Of a stretch of 64,000 nt of DNA, positions 18,990 through 27,312 are shown in pieces. This stretch comes from an uncultured Rhizobium sp. (GTDB taxonomy: Bacteria; Pseudomonadota; Alphaproteobacteria; Rhizobiales; Rhizobiaceae). Location of the stretch: the NCBI GenBank assembly GCA_945952315.1, contig CAMFIE010000008.1, positions 62,001 through 126,000 of the forward strand, read 5' to 3'. The notes under the pieces were generated by a model that had not been told where the DNA came from, ran no database searches, and saw only the letters and a program-made list of their open reading frames with translations. How positions within the stretch are numbered: the stretch's first letter is position 1; each line of letters starts with the position of its first letter. A program made the position numbers and the translations under genes.

Positions 18990-19139
18990 ATGACGCTGGA
19001 TCTGAAAAAACCTGTTCTGCTCGCGCTCGCCGCAGCGTTCTGCGCGCTCGTGCTGGCTCTCGGCTTTTCGGGCTGGATGAGGCATGCTTCCGATCTGCTG
19101 ATGGCCTATGGCTATGCGGGCCTTTCCTGGTGTCTGTGA
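18990..19139 (+). CDS. Small single-pass membrane protein (49 aa)
   Basis: A short gene just upstream of the SCO1 gene on the same strand. ATG 18990 to TGA gives 49 residues: a short basic start (MTLDLKKP), one strong membrane helix (VLLALAAAFCALVLALGF), then GWMRHASDLLMAYGYAGLSWCL. Frame composition and codon use resemble the neighbours. I recall similar short proteins at this position in other rhizobia but cannot check it here. A role with SCO1 in cytochrome oxidase assembly would be inference from position. The ribosome-binding site is weak. Confidence 0.6.
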   Translation: MTLDLKKPVLLALAAAFCALVLALGFSGWMRHASDLLMAYGYAGLSWCL

Positions 19140-19253
19140 GCGCGGGCATCGCCTGCGGCAAATTTCCCTGCAAGTTCTGCTCTATTTGCGCGCGACCCGC
19201 TGACGGTGTATCAGCGAGCCGGATCTCGAATTGACAGCCGAAGGAGGAAGACC

Positions 19254-19859
19254 ATGAGCGCCGTTCGCACCATGCTCTGGGGAGCGATTTTTGCTCTCGG
19301 GGTCATCCTCGGCCTTTTCGGCTATACATGGCTGGTCTCCGACAGAACGGTGAGCGAGGCGCCGTTCGGCGTGCCCTTCACGCTCGTCAATCACAATGGC
19401 GAACCGATCACCGAGAAAGCCTTTCAGGGCAAGCCGACGGCCCTTTTCTTCGGTTTCACCCATTGCCCGGATGTCTGCCCGACGACGCTTTTCGAGATGG
19501 ATGGCTGGCTGAAGGAGGTGGATCCGGAGGGCACGAAGCTGCAGGCCTACTGGGTCTCCGTCGATCCCGAGCGCGATACGCCTGCGATCATGAAGCAGTA
19601 TATCGCCAATGTCTCCAGCCGCATCATCGGCATTTCCGGTGATCCGGCCAAGGTGATGGAGATGGTCAAGGGCTTCCGCGTGTTCGCCAAGAAGGTGCCG
19701 GTGGACGAGAGCAAGCCCGATGGCGATTACACGATGGATCACACGGCTTCCGTCTTCCTGCTGGATGATCGCGGTGCCTTTGCCGGGACAATTTCCTATA
19801 ACGAAGACAGGGCTGTGGCCGTCAAGAAGCTCCAGAACCTCATCACCCGCAACCAGTAA
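19254..19859 (+). CDS. SCO1/SenC family copper chaperone
   Basis: A membrane-anchored thioredoxin-fold protein that delivers copper to, or reduces, the CuA site of cytochrome c oxidase. The 201 residues start with one membrane helix (about 8-28, WGAIFALGVILGLFGYTWLV). The periplasmic domain carries the copper-binding CxxxC motif in GFTHCPDVCPTTL (about 77-89) and the distal His in YTMDHTASVFLLD. ATG 19254 has an ideal AAGGAGGA 5 bp upstream, so a longer frame to 19206 is rejected. A 49-residue membrane protein gene precedes it and prmA follows 23 bp later. Confidence 0.95.
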   Translation: MSAVRTMLWGAIFALGVILGLFGYTWLVSDRTVSEAPFGVPFTLVNHNGEPITEKAFQGKPTALFFGFTHCPDVCPTTLFEMDGWLKEVDPEGTKLQAYWVSVDPERDTPAIMKQYIANVSSRIIGISGDPAKVMEMVKGFRVFAKKVPVDESKPDGDYTMDHTASVFLLDDRGAFAGTISYNEDRAVAVKKLQNLITRNQ

Positions 19860-19882
19860 TCCGCAGGCCGAAAGACAGACCC

Positions 19883-20767
19883 TTGAGTGAACTCCGCTTT
19901 TTCATCTCCACCACTGAAGTGCGCGCCTCGGATGCGCTCGATCTGCTCACCGACGTGTTCGGCGAGGAGGATTTCGCCATCGGCACCACGGAGGTGGACG
20001 AGAAGAAGGATATCTGGGAAGTCTCCATCTATCTGATGCATGCGGATGAGGAAGAGCTGAAGCCGCGCTTTGCCGCAGCCCTTGCCGAGGATTTTGCCGA
20101 TTGTCCGATCGAGCGCGAGGTTCTGCCGGATGTGGACTGGGTGGCGAAATCGCTGGAAGGGCTGAAGCCCGTGCGCGCGGGTCGCTTCATCGTTCACGGC
20201 TCGCATGATCGCGACAAGGTTCTGGCGGGCGAAATCGCCATCGAGATCGATGCCGGGCAGGCCTTCGGCACCGGCCATCATGGCACGACGGCGGGCTGTC
20301 TCGAGGTGATCGAAAGCGTGATGCGGTCGCGCAGGCCGAGGAATGCGCTGGATCTCGGCACCGGCAGCGGCGTGCTCGCAATCGCCGTGCGCAAGCTTGC
20401 CAATATCCCGGTGCTTGCGACCGATATCGATCCGATTGCCACAAGGGTCGCGACCGAGAACGTGCGGCGCAATGGCATTTCAAGCGGCATTTCGCTGGAA
20501 ACGGCGACGGGCTTTCACTCCACCGCCTTCAGCCGGAACGGCCCCTTTGACCTGATCATCGCCAATATCCTTGCCCGGCCGCTGATGAAGATGGCGCCGG
20601 ACCTGAAACGGCATCTGGCGCCCGGCGGCTCGGTGATCCTCTCCGGCATTCTCGCTGCGCAGCGCTGGAAGGTGCTGGCCGCCTATAATGGCGTGCATCT
20701 GCGCCATGTGCGCACCATCTGGCGCAATGGCTGGGTGACCATCCATCTGGACAGCCCGCTGATCTGA
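19883..20767 (+). CDS. prmA: Ribosomal protein L11 methyltransferase
   Basis: A SAM-dependent enzyme that methylates ribosomal protein L11. The 294 residues have an N-terminal L11-recognition domain (about 1-100) and a C-terminal Rossmann methyltransferase domain. The latter carries motif I LDLGTGSGVLAIA, the preceding AFGTGHHGTTAGCLE signature typical of PrmA, and NILARPLMKMAPDL with the NPPF-equivalent region. The start is a TTG (19883); no in-frame ATG lies near the family N-terminus, and the ribosome-binding site is weak. A terminator follows 11 bp after the stop. Confidence 0.95.
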   Translation: MSELRFFISTTEVRASDALDLLTDVFGEEDFAIGTTEVDEKKDIWEVSIYLMHADEEELKPRFAAALAEDFADCPIEREVLPDVDWVAKSLEGLKPVRAGRFIVHGSHDRDKVLAGEIAIEIDAGQAFGTGHHGTTAGCLEVIESVMRSRRPRNALDLGTGSGVLAIAVRKLANIPVLATDIDPIATRVATENVRRNGISSGISLETATGFHSTAFSRNGPFDLIIANILARPLMKMAPDLKRHLAPGGSVILSGILAAQRWKVLAAYNGVHLRHVRTIWRNGWVTIHLDSPLI

Positions 20768-20777
20768 AACGGATAGC

Positions 20778-20800
20778 AAGCGCCCTTCGGGGCGCTTTTT
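20778..20800 (+). terminator. Rho-independent terminator after prmA
   Basis: An 8-bp stem, aagcgccc (20778-20785) with gggcgctt (20790-20797), is closed by a TTCG tetraloop and ends in five T's. It lies 11 bp after the prmA stop. Confidence 0.93.
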
Positions 20801-20815
20801 CGTTTATCGGTTCCA

Positions 20816-20869
20816 AAAAGCAAAAAGGCGGTGCCGAAGCCCCGAAAAGCAAAAAGGCGGTGCCGAAGC
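20816..20869. repeat. Tandem 25-bp direct repeat containing half a terminator
   Basis: Two exact copies of a 25-bp unit beginning aaaagcaaaaaggcggtg (20816-20840 and 20845-20869) are separated by 4 bp. The second copy plus six more bases forms the full terminator of the minus-strand small RNA. The first copy supplies a partial second hairpin with its own T-run (read on the minus strand). It looks like a local duplication of a terminator. Confidence 0.8.
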
Positions 20870-21003
20870 ACCGCCTGCCGATCAGTCTGACCTGATCTGC
20901 CCGCGAGCCGGTAGGAGGAGGAGGACGGCTCAAACGGGTAACCTGGTGTCCTGTCATCCGTCGAAGGAGGGAGGAGGAGATCGACGGGAACCGATGACAC
21001 CGG
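20851..21003 (-). ncRNA. Anti-Shine-Dalgarno small RNA (alpha-r14 / EcpR1-like)
   Basis: Read on the minus strand, four hairpins lie in series. (1) A stem TGTCAT/ATGACA continues into CCGTCGA/TCGACGG (plus 20952-20964 with 20981-20999), with a 16-base loop rich in UCCUCC. (2) GAGCCG/CGGCTC (20905-20910, 20926-20931) has a 15-base loop of repeated UCC. (3) GATCAG/CTGATC (20880-20897). (4) A perfect 8-bp terminator GGCGGTGC/GCACCGCC (20856-20875) has a UUCG tetraloop and five U's. Exposed CCUCCU loops that mimic the 16S anti-SD are the hallmark of the rhizobial alpha-r14 and cuckoo RNA families, which bind ribosome-binding sites of target mRNAs. The 5' end and promoter are not resolved. Family assignment is by structure, not alignment. 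Confidence 0.75.
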
Positions 21004-21251
21004 GTCTTTTTCAAAGCCGGATCATTGGCGGCCCCGCTTCGTTGGGCGCATATCTATCACGTTCCATTTTTCTGAAAACCGGAATTCGCGAATAGGTGCC
21101 TTGCGCTAAATGCATGGATTTCCTTGGAGATCGGCATTTCATAGTTCAAAAGCGACATCACTCCTGTCGCAACCCGAAAGCTTCGAGTTTCGGTGCGACG
21201 AAAAGGCGGCTATGGTCCGGTCACAACCGGAATCGCATGAAGGATCGCACC

Positions 21252-23087
21252 ATGTTTCAAAGCTTCGACGTCACCGCGGAACCGCAATTCGGAAGGGCGC
21301 GGGTGGAGGCGCTGCGTGCCCGTTTCGAAGCGGATGGTGTGGATGGCGTTCTCGTGCCCCGCGCGGATGATTATCAGGGCGAATATGTGCCGCCCGCAGC
21401 CGAGCGTCTTGCCTATATGACCGGCTTCACCGGCTCGGCCGGCATGCTGCTGGTCACGGTCAATCATGCGGTTGTGTTCGTGGATGGCCGGTACGTGACC
21501 CAACTTGCCGAGCAGGTGGATGGCACGGTCTTTACCGGCGGCGATCTGGTCAACGAGCCGCCGCATCTGTGGATTGCCCGCAAGGCCCCAAAGGGCTTTC
21601 GCCTCGGGCTCGATCCCTGGATGCACACAGGCGCGGAAATCCGCCGCCTTGAAAAGGCGCTGGAAGAAAAAGGCGGCGCGCTGGTGTTTCTTTCCGAAAA
21701 CCCGGTGGACCGCATCTGGGAAAACCGCCCTTCCGAGCCGCTTGGCGCTGTGATCATTCAGGACCTGCCGCAGGCGGGCGAGCTTGCGGCGGCGAAAATC
21801 GGCCGTATCCGCGACGAGCTGAAGGAAAAGGGCCGTGATTCGGCGCTGATCACCGACCCGTCCTCCATCGCCTGGATTTTCAACCTGCGCGGTGCCGATG
21901 TGCCGCGCACGCCGCATCCGCTCGCCCGCGCCATCATTCACGCCGAGGGCAAGCCGGACCTGTTTCTCGACCGGCGCAAGACCGGCATCGAGGCGGAGGC
22001 CTATCTCGGCCAGCTCTGCCATCAGCTGCCGCCATCCACTCTTTCGGACAGGCTCACGGCGCTTGCCAAGGGCGGCAAGCGCATCCTGATCGATCCTGAT
22101 CTCACCCCTTATGCGCTGGTGCAGCTGATACGCGCCGAAGGCGGCGAGGTGGTGGAGGGCAACGATCCGGCGAAACTGCCGCGCGCGACCAAGAATCAGG
22201 TGGAATTGAACGGTTCCGCCGCTGCCCATCTTCAGGATGGGGCGGCGATGGTGGAATTCCTTTACTGGCTGAGCACGGTGAAGCCGGGCTCCGTCACGGA
22301 AATCGATGCGACGAAGCATCTGGAAGCCTGCCGCGTGCGGGTGGGCGAGCGGCTGCAGAACCCGCTCAGGGACATATCCTTCGATACGATTGCCGGTTCG
22401 GGGGAACATGCGGCCATCATGCATTATCGCGTGACGACCGAGACGGACCGGGTGATTGCGCCGGGCGAACTGTTCCTGATCGATTCCGGCGGCCAGTATA
22501 TCAACGGCACGACCGACATTACCCGCACGGTAGGCATCGGCGCGGTGCCGGAGGAGCAGCGGCGCTTCTTCACGCTGGTGCTGAAGGGGATGATCGGCAT
22601 TTCGGCCGCCCGTTTCCCGAAGGGCACGCGCGGGCAGGATCTTGATCCGCTCGCCCGCATCGCGCTGTGGAAGGCAGGCGCGGATTATGCCCACGGCACC
22701 GGCCACGGTGTCGGCTCCTATCTGTCGGTGCATGAAGGCCCGCAAAGGATTTCACGCCTCGGCACGCAGGAGCTTTTGCCCGGCATGATCCTTTCGAACG
22801 AGCCCGGCTATTACCGCCCCGGCTCCTTCGGCATCCGCATCGAGAACCTTATCTATGTGCACGAGCCGGAAGAGATCGAAGGCGGCGATGCGGCCATGCT
22901 GGGCTTTGAAACGCTCACCTGGTGCCCGATCGATCGTGATCTGGTGATCCCGGCGCTCCTGACGCGCGAGGAATTGCTGTGGCTCGATCATTACCACGCC
23001 GAAACCCGCGAACGGCTGATGCCGCTGATCGACGTTGCCGAGGTGCGGACCTGGCTTGAGGCGGCGACCGCACCCTTCAGGGATTAA
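21252..23087 (+). CDS. Aminopeptidase P family protein (Xaa-Pro aminopeptidase)
   Basis: An M24-family metallopeptidase that removes an N-terminal residue before proline. The 611 residues are longer than E. coli PepP (about 440), matching the three-domain type: two creatinase-N-like domains (about 1-310; RADDYQGEYVPPAAERLAYMTGFTGSAG) and a C-terminal pita-bread domain. Metal ligands are visible in IDSGGQYINGTTDITRT (two Asp), GTGHGVGSYLSVHEGPQ (His), LSNEPGYY (Glu) and RIENLIY (Glu). ATG 21252 has AAGGA 8 bp upstream. The roughly 50 extra codons of the longer frame back to 21096 look non-coding. Convergent with azlD. Confidence 0.93.
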   Translation: MFQSFDVTAEPQFGRARVEALRARFEADGVDGVLVPRADDYQGEYVPPAAERLAYMTGFTGSAGMLLVTVNHAVVFVDGRYVTQLAEQVDGTVFTGGDLVNEPPHLWIARKAPKGFRLGLDPWMHTGAEIRRLEKALEEKGGALVFLSENPVDRIWENRPSEPLGAVIIQDLPQAGELAAAKIGRIRDELKEKGRDSALITDPSSIAWIFNLRGADVPRTPHPLARAIIHAEGKPDLFLDRRKTGIEAEAYLGQLCHQLPPSTLSDRLTALAKGGKRILIDPDLTPYALVQLIRAEGGEVVEGNDPAKLPRATKNQVELNGSAAAHLQDGAAMVEFLYWLSTVKPGSVTEIDATKHLEACRVRVGERLQNPLRDISFDTIAGSGEHAAIMHYRVTTETDRVIAPGELFLIDSGGQYINGTTDITRTVGIGAVPEEQRRFFTLVLKGMIGISAARFPKGTRGQDLDPLARIALWKAGADYAHGTGHGVGSYLSVHEGPQRISRLGTQELLPGMILSNEPGYYRPGSFGIRIENLIYVHEPEEIEGGDAAMLGFETLTWCPIDRDLVIPALLTREELLWLDHYHAETRERLMPLIDVAEVRTWLEAATAPFRD

Positions 23088-23105
23088 GGTTCACGGCTGC
23101 GGGCG

Positions 23106-23420
23106 TCAGAAGACGCCCGTATGCCGGAGCGCCATCACGATCACCCAGCCGACGGCGAGCATCCACAGCACGTTGAAACGCAGGCCGACGAGGAAGCCGA
23201 TGCCCATCGCGATCTTCACTTCCGGGCCGCCTGCGTAGAAATTCGGCGCAACCAGCGTGGTGAGCACGGCGGCGGGAACAGCGTTCAGCGCCGCATCCAG
23301 CCGTGGCGGAATGGTTTTCATGCGGGTAATCAGCCAGTAGCCGCCAATCCGTGTGAGATAGGTGGCGACAGCTGCGGCGGCGATCAGCAGGACCATGTCG
23401 AGATGCAGGATGTCCGCCAT
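23106..23420 (-). CDS. azlD: AzlD-family branched-chain amino acid transport protein
   Basis: A small hydrophobic partner of AzlC in branched-chain amino acid export. The 104 residues form about four membrane segments (HLDMVLLIAAAAVATYLTRIGGYWL, AALNAVPAAVLTTLVAPNFYAG, VKIAMGIGFLVGLRFNVLWMLAVGWVIVMAL). ATG 23420 follows the azlC stop by two bases, with GGAGGG 9 bp upstream inside azlC, so translation is coupled. An 8-bp hairpin (23100-23107 with 23112-23119, loop AGAA) covers the stop codon and could act as a weak end point between this gene and the convergent aminopeptidase P gene. Confidence 0.9.
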   Translation of the reverse strand: MADILHLDMVLLIAAAAVATYLTRIGGYWLITRMKTIPPRLDAALNAVPAAVLTTLVAPNFYAGGPEVKIAMGIGFLVGLRFNVLWMLAVGWVIVMALRHTGVF

Positions 23421-23422
23421 GA

Positions 23423-24130
23423 TCAATGGCCCTCCGCAGCGGGTTCCTGCTCCACCTTCGGCGGCAGGATGGCGGCGACTGTGACACCGGCAATCGCGCC
23501 GATGCTCACATGCCAGGGCGAGCCGATAAAGCGATAGGCAAGGATTGAGCCCGCGGCGGCGGCAAGCGCCACGGGCGCGAAATTGCCGCGCTTGCGGAAG
23601 CCGAAGACGAGACCGAGAAAATAGATCGGCAGAAGCACATCAAGCCCGATCACCTTCGGATCATCGATGAAATGGCCGAGATAGCCGCCGATGATGGTGA
23701 CCACCAGCCAGGGCAGGTAAATCATCATGCCCAGCCCGAAATACCAGTCGAAGCTCAGCCTCGTTCCGCCTTCTGCCCGCTTCACCGATTCGGCAAACTG
23801 CGGATCGGTGAGGACGAAGAAGGTGAGGAATTTCTGGAACGGCGTGAAATGGGTGATGTAGCGGGTGAGCGCTGCCGAATAGAGAATGTGCCGGAAATTC
23901 ACCGCGAAGATCGACAGGATCACCAGCCAGGCCTGCACGTGATGGCCGAAGAGTTCGAGCCCGACGAGCTGGCTTGCCCCGGCATAGACCGTCGCACTCA
24001 TCAACGCGGCTTCGAACACGGTCTGGCCATTGTGCACGGCGACCGCGCCAAACAGCGCACCGAAAGGGGCGGCAGAAATGATGATTGGCACACCAACCCG
24101 CATCCCGTCGCGAAATTCGCTCATATTCAT
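23423..24130 (-). CDS. azlC: AzlC-family branched-chain amino acid export permease
   Basis: The permease subunit of an AzlCD exporter. About 235 residues with five or six membrane segments. It has the AzlC signature SEFRDGMRVGVPIIISAAPFGALFGAVAV at the N-terminus, then SATVYAGASQLVGLELFG and ILSIFAVNFRHILYSAAL. The start is uncertain: the frame stays open 57 codons upstream to 24301. The first ATGs close to the family start are 24130 and 24124 (MNMSEFR), but neither has a good ribosome-binding site. The upstream part is polar with an NNNHHQK run and looks unlike the family. azlD follows two bases after its stop. Confidence 0.88.
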   Translation of the reverse strand: MNMSEFRDGMRVGVPIIISAAPFGALFGAVAVHNGQTVFEAALMSATVYAGASQLVGLELFGHHVQAWLVILSIFAVNFRHILYSAALTRYITHFTPFQKFLTFFVLTDPQFAESVKRAEGGTRLSFDWYFGLGMMIYLPWLVVTIIGGYLGHFIDDPKVIGLDVLLPIYFLGLVFGFRKRGNFAPVALAAAAGSILAYRFIGSPWHVSIGAIAGVTVAAILPPKVEQEPAAEGH

Positions 24131-24395
24131 GGAGAGATCCCGGAAGGAGAAGCCTTTTGTGTAAAGCGACATCCCGTTGTGAACAATCGCCTTTTCCTGA
24201 TGCACCGATGGATTTTTCTGATGGTGATTGTTGTTAACCGCCTCCATGTTCGCGCAAGGGAGAAAACCCATCATCGGCAGTGAAAGGGGCAATGTTTCCA
24301 AGCCTCATCCCTCGAAGAAAAGGAGATCATGATGATCAGGCGAACCGTTGACCCGGTCCGCTCCCGTACCTTCCATGCACTGGTGTTGGAGTTTC

Positions 24396-24665
24396 ATGAA
24401 GAAGATAGAGTTCACCAAAGAGCAGAAGACTGCGATTGCCCGTCGGGTGCAGCGCTACTTCGTCGAGCAGCTCGATGCGGAAATCGGCACTGTTTCCGCT
24501 ATATTCCTGCTCGATTTCTTCGCTGACGAAATCGGCGGACATTTCTACAACCGTGGCCTGATCGATGCCCATGAGGCAATGGCCGCGCGGCTGGACGATG
24601 TGTTTGACGAAGTCTGGAAACTGGAAATGCAGACAGGCCCGCTGATGCTGCAGCATCACGCCTGA
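24396..24665 (+). CDS. DUF2164 family protein
   Basis: An 89-residue protein of unknown function. The sequence KIEFTKEQKTAIARRVQRYFVEQLDAEIG followed by FLLDFFADEIGGHFYNRGLIDA matches DUF2164, a small family common in proteobacteria. It is mostly helical, with no signal peptide or metal motif. ATG 24396 has TTGGAG 4-5 bp upstream. A second, out-of-frame ATG at 24329 has a stronger AAGGAG site and a 65-codon frame overlapping this gene; it may be an upstream translated frame or chance. A clean terminator follows. Confidence 0.82.
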   Translation: MKKIEFTKEQKTAIARRVQRYFVEQLDAEIGTVSAIFLLDFFADEIGGHFYNRGLIDAHEAMAARLDDVFDEVWKLEMQTGPLMLQHHA

Positions 24666-24694
24666 TCCTGCCATTGCCTTGAGAAAACAGGAAG

Positions 24695-24722
24695 GGCAGT
24701 GCCTCGCGGCGCTGCCTTTTTT
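24695..24722 (+). terminator. Rho-independent terminator after the DUF2164 gene
   Basis: A 9-bp stem with one G-U pair, ggcagtgcc (24695-24703) with ggcgctgcc (24708-24716), has loop TCGC. Six T's follow. It separates the gene from the convergent panB. Confidence 0.92.
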
Positions 24723-24732
24723 CATGCCGCCG

Positions 24733-25563
24733 TCAGATCGGCTGCTTTTTCATCTGGAATGTATGCTCCTGCGCGGGAAAGGTTCTCGCCTTCACCTCTT
24801 CGGCATAGTCTTCCACCGCCTTTGAGATCACCGGCGCGAGCGAGGCGAAATGCTTGACGAAGCGCGGCTTGAAATCGGTGAAGACACCCAGCATGTCATC
24901 GACCACCAGCACCTGACCGTCGCAGGCGGGGGAAGCGCCGATGCCGATGGTCGGAACCGGGGCCGCCGCACTGATTTCGCGCGCCAGCGGCTCAATCGTG
25001 CCTTCGAGCACGAAGGAGAAGGCGCCCGACTGGCCAATTGCCAGCGCATCGCGCCGGATCTTGTCGGCTTCCGCCTCGGTGCGGCCCAGCGAGCGATAGC
25101 CTCCGGCGGTGTTCACCTGCTGCGGCATCAGGCCGACATGGCCCATCACCGGAATGCCGCGGGTCGTGAGGAAGTGGATGGTTTCCGCCATTTCCTCGCC
25201 GCCCTCGAGCTTCACCGAATCGCAGCCCGTCTCTTTCATGATGCGCGCGGCATTGCGGAAGGCCTGTTCCTTCGATTCCTGGTAGGAGCCGAAGGGCATG
25301 TCCACGGTCACGCAGCCGCGCTCCACCCCGCGCATCACCGCCTGTCCATGGGCGATCATCATCTCCATGGTAACCGCAATCGTGTTGGTCATGCCATAGA
25401 GCACCATGCCCAGACTGTCGCCGACGAGAAGCAGGTCGCAATGCGGGTCCAGAAGCTTCGCGATCGGGGTTGTATAGGCGGTGAGGCAGACGATCGGGCG
25501 TTCGCCCTTCAGCGCGGTGATGTCTGCGGTCGAAATCCGCTTCTTGCGCACAGCCATGCTCAT
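24733..25563 (-). CDS. panB: 3-methyl-2-oxobutanoate hydroxymethyltransferase
   Basis: The first committed step of pantothenate (CoA) synthesis: it transfers a hydroxymethyl group from methylene-tetrahydrofolate to ketoisovalerate to give ketopantoate. The 276 residues match PanB. The metal site region is [15 protein letters not shown] (about 44-58), with [28 protein letters not shown], and [21 protein letters not shown] with the catalytic Glu region VLEGT downstream. ATG 25563 follows the panC stop with one base between them (TGACATG), so panC and panB are translationally coupled. ATG 25557 is a near alternative. Its ketoisovalerate substrate comes from the Ilv pathway whose ilvBN genes are at 55 kb. 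Confidence 0.97.
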   Translation of the reverse strand: MSMAVRKKRISTADITALKGERPIVCLTAYTTPIAKLLDPHCDLLLVGDSLGMVLYGMTNTIAVTMEMMIAHGQAVMRGVERGCVTVDMPFGSYQESKEQAFRNAARIMKETGCDSVKLEGGEEMAETIHFLTTRGIPVMGHVGLMPQQVNTAGGYRSLGRTEAEADKIRRDALAIGQSGAFSFVLEGTIEPLAREISAAAPVPTIGIGASPACDGQVLVVDDMLGVFTDFKPRFVKHFASLAPVISKAVEDYAEEVKARTFPAQEHTFQMKKQPI

Positions 25564-25564
25564 G

Positions 25565-26440
25565 TCAGGCGGCCTTTATGCTTTGCGCTTCGGCCTTGCG
25601 GCCAAGCACGCGGTTGTCGAGAAGCCGGGTCTTGCCGAAACGGACGAAGAGCAGGATCAGCACCGGCCCCTCGATCCTTTCCAGCTCCGCCAGCGTATCG
25701 GGATGGCGAAGCGCCACCACATCCGGATTGGCGAGCGGCTCGGCGGCGATGAAATCGCGGATCGCCTGTTCGAAGGCGGCGACATCGGCAATACCGGTGC
25801 GATAGAGCCGTTCGGCCTCCGCAAGCGCCTTCGGCACGATGGCGGCGGCGGCCCGTTCTTCCGGCGTCAGGTAGACATTGCGCGAGGAGCAGGCGAGGCC
25901 GTCCTTTTCGCGCACGGTCTCGACCGGCACGACCCGCACCGGCTGGGCGAGGTCCTGCACCATGCGGCGGATGATCGCCACCTGCTGGTAATCCTTCTCG
26001 CCGAAATAGGCGCTGTCGGGCTGGACAATGTTGAAGAGCTTGGTGACGACGGTTGCCACTCCGGCAAAATGGCCGGGGCGGACCGCGCCTTCCAGCTCCG
26101 CCCCCAGTTTGGGCACATCCACCACCGTCTGCATCGGCTCCGGATACATATCCTCGACGTCCGGCGCGAAGAGAATGTCCACACCGGCAGCGGCCAGCAT
26201 TGCGCTATCGCGGGCGAGATCGCGCGGATAGCGGGCGAGGTCCTCATTGGCCCCGAACTGCAGCGGATTGACGAAGATCGACACCACCGTCACCGCATTC
26301 TCTGCCATCGAATGGGAGACGAGCGACATATGGCCTTCATGCAGATAGCCCATGGTGGGCACGAAGCCGATGCTGCGACCCGCCTTGCGGTGGGCGGAAA
26401 GAAGCGCGCGAAGACCGGCTATGGTTTTGACGGTTTCCAA
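25565..26440 (-). CDS. panC: Pantothenate synthetase
   Basis: Condenses pantoate and beta-alanine with ATP to give pantothenate. The product of about 291 residues has the nucleotidyltransferase signature [14 protein letters not shown] (HxGH) near residue 28, [26 protein letters not shown] and the KMSKS-like [12 protein letters not shown]. No ATG sits at the family N-terminus. A TTG at 26440 (start [14 protein letters not shown]) has GAGGGAG 9 bp upstream and is the best choice. An ATG 17 codons further up (26491) would add an unrelated Gly/Ser/Arg-rich stretch. Coupled to panB downstream. pncA lies upstream on the same strand. Confidence 0.95.
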   Translation of the reverse strand: METVKTIAGLRALLSAHRKAGRSIGFVPTMGYLHEGHMSLVSHSMAENAVTVVSIFVNPLQFGANEDLARYPRDLARDSAMLAAAGVDILFAPDVEDMYPEPMQTVVDVPKLGAELEGAVRPGHFAGVATVVTKLFNIVQPDSAYFGEKDYQQVAIIRRMVQDLAQPVRVVPVETVREKDGLACSSRNVYLTPEERAAAAIVPKALAEAERLYRTGIADVAAFEQAIRDFIAAEPLANPDVVALRHPDTLAELERIEGPVLILLFVRFGKTRLLDNRVLGRKAEAQSIKAA

Positions 26441-26563
26441 CTCCAGACACTCCCTCTGCCGGGTGGGAGAGGCTCTTCCTGAAGCCCCCATCGTTCCCGG
26501 TTGTGGTAAACTGTGCAGTGCAAAAAAGCAAATGCACAATATGGCCGCCTGATTGCTTCGCAG

Positions 26564-27199
26564 TCAGCGCCCGGCTTCGGCAAGCAGCGCGCTGCTGGTG
26601 GTGATCGTGGCCCCGGCTGCCCGCATCGCTGCAATCGCGGCCGACACGCCTTCCGGAGAAATGCCGCGCGACAGGTCTTCGACAAAGCGCACCTTCACAC
26701 CCGGCAGAAGCTCCAGCGCATCCAGCACCGAAAACTGTACGCAGTAATCGGTCGCGAGGCCGCCGATATCGAGGGTGGTGACGCCCTTCGATTTCAGCGT
26801 GTCGGCAAGGCCGGTCAGGGCTGACCGGTCATTATCGCGAAAGGCGGAATAGCTATCCACGCCAATGGCTTGGCCCTTGCGCTGCACAAACTGAATCCGA
26901 TCCGTTTCCAGCTTTGGATGAAAGGCGGCGTCCGGCGTTTCCTGCACGCAATGATCCGGCCACAGCATCTGCGGCTTGCCGGAAAGCGTGCCCATCTCGA
27001 AGGGAGACTTGCCCGGATGCTGCGAGGCGAAACTGCCGTGATTGGCCGGGTGCCAGTCCTGCGAGGCGACGATCAGGTCATAATGGCCCTCGCGCATCAG
27101 CCGGTTTGCGACCGGAATGACCTGATCGCCTTCGGCAACCGGCAGATTGCCGCCGGGGCAAAAGCCGTTCTGAAGATCGATCAGCAACAGTGCTTTCAT
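26564..27199 (-). CDS. pncA: Nicotinamidase (PncA-type isochorismatase-fold hydrolase)
   Basis: Hydrolyses nicotinamide to nicotinate for NAD salvage. The 211 residues carry the family signatures: LLIDLQNGFCPGG with the catalytic Asp (about residue 8), the metal-site segment SQDWHPANHGSF, the catalytic Lys region VQRKG, and IGGLATDYCVQFSVLDAL with the nucleophilic Cys. ATG 27199 has GGAGGA upstream. A longer frame to 27253 was rejected. It shares strand with panC and panB, 123 bp further on, so a vitamin-cofactor operon is possible but not certain because the gap could hold a promoter. Confidence 0.94.
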   Translation of the reverse strand: MKALLLIDLQNGFCPGGNLPVAEGDQVIPVANRLMREGHYDLIVASQDWHPANHGSFASQHPGKSPFEMGTLSGKPQMLWPDHCVQETPDAAFHPKLETDRIQFVQRKGQAIGVDSYSAFRDNDRSALTGLADTLKSKGVTTLDIGGLATDYCVQFSVLDALELLPGVKVRFVEDLSRGISPEGVSAAIAAMRAAGATITTSSALLAEAGR

Positions 27200-27312
27200 G
27201 GGTCTTATCCTCCGCTTGCACTGCAACATGGCAATCCGGAGCGGGCGGGGCAAGATGGTTGCCCCGCATTTTGTCGATTCTTTCCCGGGTCTTGATCCTG
27301 AACCCTGAAGGC

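Noticed and set aside
20556-21014. Minus-strand coding frames across the prmA 3' end and the following gap
   Set aside because: The same DNA is better explained by four hairpins and a terminator forming a small RNA, and the frames run into prmA.
23100-23119. Terminator between aminopeptidase P and azlD
   Set aside because: The 8-bp hairpin is real but covers the azlD stop codon and lacks a T-run on either strand, so it is listed only in the azlD entry.
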